64,000 bases of DNA, from contig NZ_JALKAN010000004.1 of assembly GCF_023015965.1 (NCBI RefSeq), positions 62,001 through 126,000 of the forward strand, written 5' to 3'. The stretch is from Allomuricauda sp. F6463D. GTDB lineage: Bacteria > Bacteroidota > Bacteroidia > Flavobacteriales > Flavobacteriaceae. Both the position numbers and the translations under genes were made by a program. The notes beneath the pieces are model-generated. The model did no database searches. It saw only the letters and a list, made by a program, of their open reading frames with translations, and had not been told where the DNA came from. This document shows, piece after piece, positions 61,517-64,000 of the stretch; the first letter of the stretch is position 1; the number at the start of each line of letters is the position of its first letter.

Positions 61517-63923
61517 ATTCCGTTGTTTTTTGTTTTATAAATTCCTTGATGGCCTGTTCCATATCCCGGGTCTTTTCAAAACGTTCCATGATTTGGTGGT
61601 TTTCTGCCCCGTCCGTGAGATAGGCCGCATAGACCTCTGGGGGAACTTCCAGGCGAAAGACATTGCTTTCTTTGCCGATCTTGATAAAAATCTCGGTATA
61701 CCTTCTATTCCCTGTCAGCTTGTTGCGGATGGACTTCAGTTGGTTCAGGTCATGGCCGGACAAACTCAGCCTGTCCTTTAATGCTTCATAACCCTTTTCG
61801 TTGCGCAGACTGTATATGACCTGGGTGTTTTCCAGAATACTGGCCGAAGTTGAATTTTCCGGTAGTTGGTTGATGGATTGCAAGACAATGCCAATGGCTC
61901 CATTTTGCTTTCGGATGGCCTGGTAATAGAATTCCACGCTTTCCAAAACATTCGGAAACTTCAATTGTTTGGCAAACTCGTCGAAAAGGATGATGCCCCG
62001 CTCCGAGCGGTTGCGCCAAATGGTTCGTTGGATGGCGGATTTGATGAGCTTGAGCATGACCGAAAGGATTTCCTTATTGTCCCGCACCTCGTCCAGTTCA
62101 AAGACAATCAGTCGTTTGTCCTCGATGGTAAAGGTCTGGTCTGCCCCGATAGTGAACAGAAAACTGTACAGTCCCCCTTCCACGTATTCCGATAGGATGT
62201 GCAAAAAGCTATAGACACTAAAGTCGCGTTCGTCCAGCCTGAGCTCTTGGAGCAAGCAATCTTTTTTACTGTCGACATAACGGTATAGTGACGACAGGGA
62301 ATGTTGGGTCCGGATATGTTTGTAGTAATGCAACAATACTTTTTTTACGGCCACTTCCTTGGATTTGTTAACCTTGGTTTCCGCCAATAGTTCCAAAACG
62401 AATAGGGCGAGGTCCTCCAAACGTTCCGGTGTCAGGTCGGAATCATCACCGATATAAAAGGGATTGATGCCCAGGTTTTTTCCTTTCTCATATCTGAGGA
62501 TGACATGGTCATCGGGATAGAGCTGGGCAAATTTGCTGTAGGACCCGCCTAGGTCGATAATGACCATTCGGACTCCCGATTCAAAATACTGTCTCAAAAT
62601 ATTGTTGGCCAAAAAGGACTTGCCTTCCCCAGTCGGTGCAAAAATGGCAAAGTTCCTGGCCTTGATGCGTTTTTTTTTCGCATCCCATACATCTTTGAGC
62701 ACTGGGATATTGTAGTGCCTATCATTGAATGCCACGCCCTTATCATCGGAGCGGTAATTGGTATTGTTCAAGTACAGGCACAGGGCATGTTTCAGGTCGG
62801 TCACAAAAAGATCTTCGTTGGAGAAGTTGGTGGCATGACAAGGATGGGAATTTAAAAAGTAATGTTTCCGCTCTTCTCCATGGGGGTGGTAGGGGCGCAC
62901 ATCCAATTCTTTGAAACCGGCCTTGATCTTGGATGCTATTTCCTTGATGACACCTGGCTCGGTATGCCAGTAAACAAGGTTTAGATGACCCCTGATGATA
63001 CGGGAACTTTCATCGGTATTGATCTGATCTACGATTTGCCGGATCTTTTTAAGGACGACCTTGTTCTGCGTTCCGAAATTTGAACTTTTGGAAAGTTCTT
63101 CGATCTTTTTGTCCAAGGCCTTGCGCCATCTGTGCCTGTCGTCCAGATACAGGATGTGGTTGATGATATGGTTCTCCTGTAGCTCCAATCCCAGACCATC
63201 GAGAAAACCTTGGTGAAATATAAAATCGTCCTGGGCAAAATTATCATTGGGGATACTGCTCTGGACCGTTTCCCCGAAGCACTGTTCATTGTTGACGGCT
63301 ATCACATCAAAAAAATGGTCACCTATTTGGATGGGTCTTTGGTTCAGTTGGATATCGGTTTCAAAATCAAGATTGAACCCATTGAAATATGTATGGGTAT
63401 GATCTAAGATAGCTTTGGTCTCCATTGGAGAAACGGCGATACTTTTGGAATTGTTGATATAGGCAACCGCATCGTTCACCGCCGTGATGAATCCGGCTAC
63501 CTGTACATCCAATTTTCTGTGATATCCTTTGTCCATTCTTCGAAAGGGATTGACATATTTGGTAGCGTTCAATGTCTTGTCCAAAGGGAGTACAAAGAAG
63601 AGGTAGCTTTTATGGACCAAATATTCCCTTCCCTTAAAATGCCTATGGGTGGCTTTTCCCAAAAAGGTGGTATTGGGAAGGGATTCCGCAGTATATCCTT
63701 TCTTTTGATAGCAATCCTGTTTGTGGATCACGGTTCCGTTAGGGAGGGATTTAAAGGCTTGGAACCAGATGCCATGTAGTGTCTCAAAATCCGATTCGGA
63801 AAGGGAGTACACCTCCGGCAGGGCCACTTGATAGCACAGTAGAACATTGCCGTTGTTGGCAAAGACCACTTGATTTTGGATATCGAGGATAGGATGATAG
63901 GTGTTCAAGTTGATTTTAGTCAT
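61500..63923 (-). CDS. traG: Conjugation ATPase TraG (VirB4-like)
   Basis: 807 residues. The C-terminal ATPase has Walker A FAPTGEGKSFLANN (about 425-438), VVIIDLGGSYSKFAQLYPD, and Walker B IILFDEFAKQLKF (about 635-647). The N-terminal half is the TraG-N domain (MTKINLNTYHPILDIQNQVVFANNG). It powers assembly or substrate entry in the type IV system. The start overlaps the end of the upstream frame (ATGACTAA), so the genes are translationally coupled. This is VirB4, not the coupling protein. Confidence 0.93.
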   Translation of the reverse strand: MTKINLNTYHPILDIQNQVVFANNGNVLLCYQVALPEVYSLSESDFETLHGIWFQAFKSLPNGTVIHKQDCYQKKGYTAESLPNTTFLGKATHRHFKGREYLVHKSYLFFVLPLDKTLNATKYVNPFRRMDKGYHRKLDVQVAGFITAVNDAVAYINNSKSIAVSPMETKAILDHTHTYFNGFNLDFETDIQLNQRPIQIGDHFFDVIAVNNEQCFGETVQSSIPNDNFAQDDFIFHQGFLDGLGLELQENHIINHILYLDDRHRWRKALDKKIEELSKSSNFGTQNKVVLKKIRQIVDQINTDESSRIIRGHLNLVYWHTEPGVIKEIASKIKAGFKELDVRPYHPHGEERKHYFLNSHPCHATNFSNEDLFVTDLKHALCLYLNNTNYRSDDKGVAFNDRHYNIPVLKDVWDAKKKRIKARNFAIFAPTGEGKSFLANNILRQYFESGVRMVIIDLGGSYSKFAQLYPDDHVILRYEKGKNLGINPFYIGDDSDLTPERLEDLALFVLELLAETKVNKSKEVAVKKVLLHYYKHIRTQHSLSSLYRYVDSKKDCLLQELRLDERDFSVYSFLHILSEYVEGGLYSFLFTIGADQTFTIEDKRLIVFELDEVRDNKEILSVMLKLIKSAIQRTIWRNRSERGIILFDEFAKQLKFPNVLESVEFYYQAIRKQNGAIGIVLQSINQLPENSTSASILENTQVIYSLRNEKGYEALKDRLSLSGHDLNQLKSIRNKLTGNRRYTEIFIKIGKESNVFRLEVPPEVYAAYLTDGAENHQIMERFEKTRDMEQAIKEFIKQKTTEYESKK

Positions 63924-64000
63924 AGGGCAATGGACTCAATCGTTTAGTACTGATGGCATCGGGAAATTTTTTTTGGAGGGGGATTTGGAAAGGTCTTTTG
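63916..64000 (-). CDS. C-terminal end of a tra protein, probably TraF (DUF4133), partial
   Basis: A minus-strand frame enters from the right edge and stops at 63918-63916 inside the traG start. Its last 27 residues are basic and include FPDAISTKRLSPLPYD at the end. It overlaps traG by 8 bp. In CTnDOT-type operons DUF4133 TraF sits here; identification is by position only. Confidence 0.5.
   Translation of the reverse strand, partial: KRPFQIPLQKKFPDAISTKRLSPLPYD

Noticed and set aside
1-64000. CRISPR array, restriction system or toxin-antitoxin pair
   Set aside because: I looked for spaced repeats and typical motifs on both strands and saw none. The small coupled genes at 57.2-57.7 kb do not resemble known toxin-antitoxin pairs.

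Overview
The window comes from a Flavobacteriaceae chromosome (Bacteroidota). Evidence: promoters of the TTTG-(19)-TAnnTTTG type ahead of rpsA, rnpB and the thr operon; almost no Shine-Dalgarno sites; a DnaX without the zinc module; DUF3822 and DUF4126 families; a CTnDOT-type conjugation module. I would not name a genus.

Layout. 1-3.3 kb: start of an anti-sigma-like gene, an ECF sigma factor and, divergently, lon. 3.3-8 kb: cmk, then an accessory stretch (BASS transporter, FG-GAP protein, BLUF photoreceptor, BON-LysM protein). A 38-bp copy of the cmk 3' end lies downstream of the BASS gene. 8-17.5 kb: rpsA, then a co-directional run pyrR-pyrB-hypothetical-(four-helix-bundle insert)-rnz-pdxH-histidine phosphatase-ppk1-ppx. 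17.4-22.4 kb: miaE, dnaX, rnpB (RNase P RNA, opposite strand), rsmD, DUF3822 and a membrane protein. 22.4-27.6 kb: RecD-like helicase, DUF4126, kdsB, HAD phosphatase, kdnB-like dehydrogenase and acyltransferase. 27.6-33.4 kb: a decaying segment bounded by two exact copies of the last 27 bp of the yebC region. It holds an IS5-like remnant, a LOV-like PAS protein without the photoactive Cys, a thioesterase, a Cys-rich protein, metE under a cobalamin riboswitch, and a wrecked esterase gene. 33.3-43.6 kb: yebC, pterin dehydratase, an SDR, gcvT, the thrABC operon and nnrDE. A 17-residue Thr/Ile-rich leader peptide ahead of thrA suggests attenuation. 43.7-54.6 kb: clpC, gyrA, a TPR lipoprotein-like protein, an NlpC/P60 hydrolase, a thiolase and a 7TM-HD phosphohydrolase.

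54.6-64 kb: tRNA-Ser(GCU) and tRNA-Pro(UGG), then one end of an integrative conjugative element: tyrosine integrase, SRAP protein, two small coupled ORFs, and the tra operon on the minus strand (traN, traM, traK, traJ, traI, traG and the end of the next gene). No traL lies between traK and traM. The element runs past the right edge, so its second attachment site cannot be seen.

The observations most worth checking are the thr leader peptide and the two independent gene-3'-end duplications (cmk, yebC). Both duplications bracket accessory cargo in the same way: an intact gene end, the cargo, then an orphan copy of that gene end.
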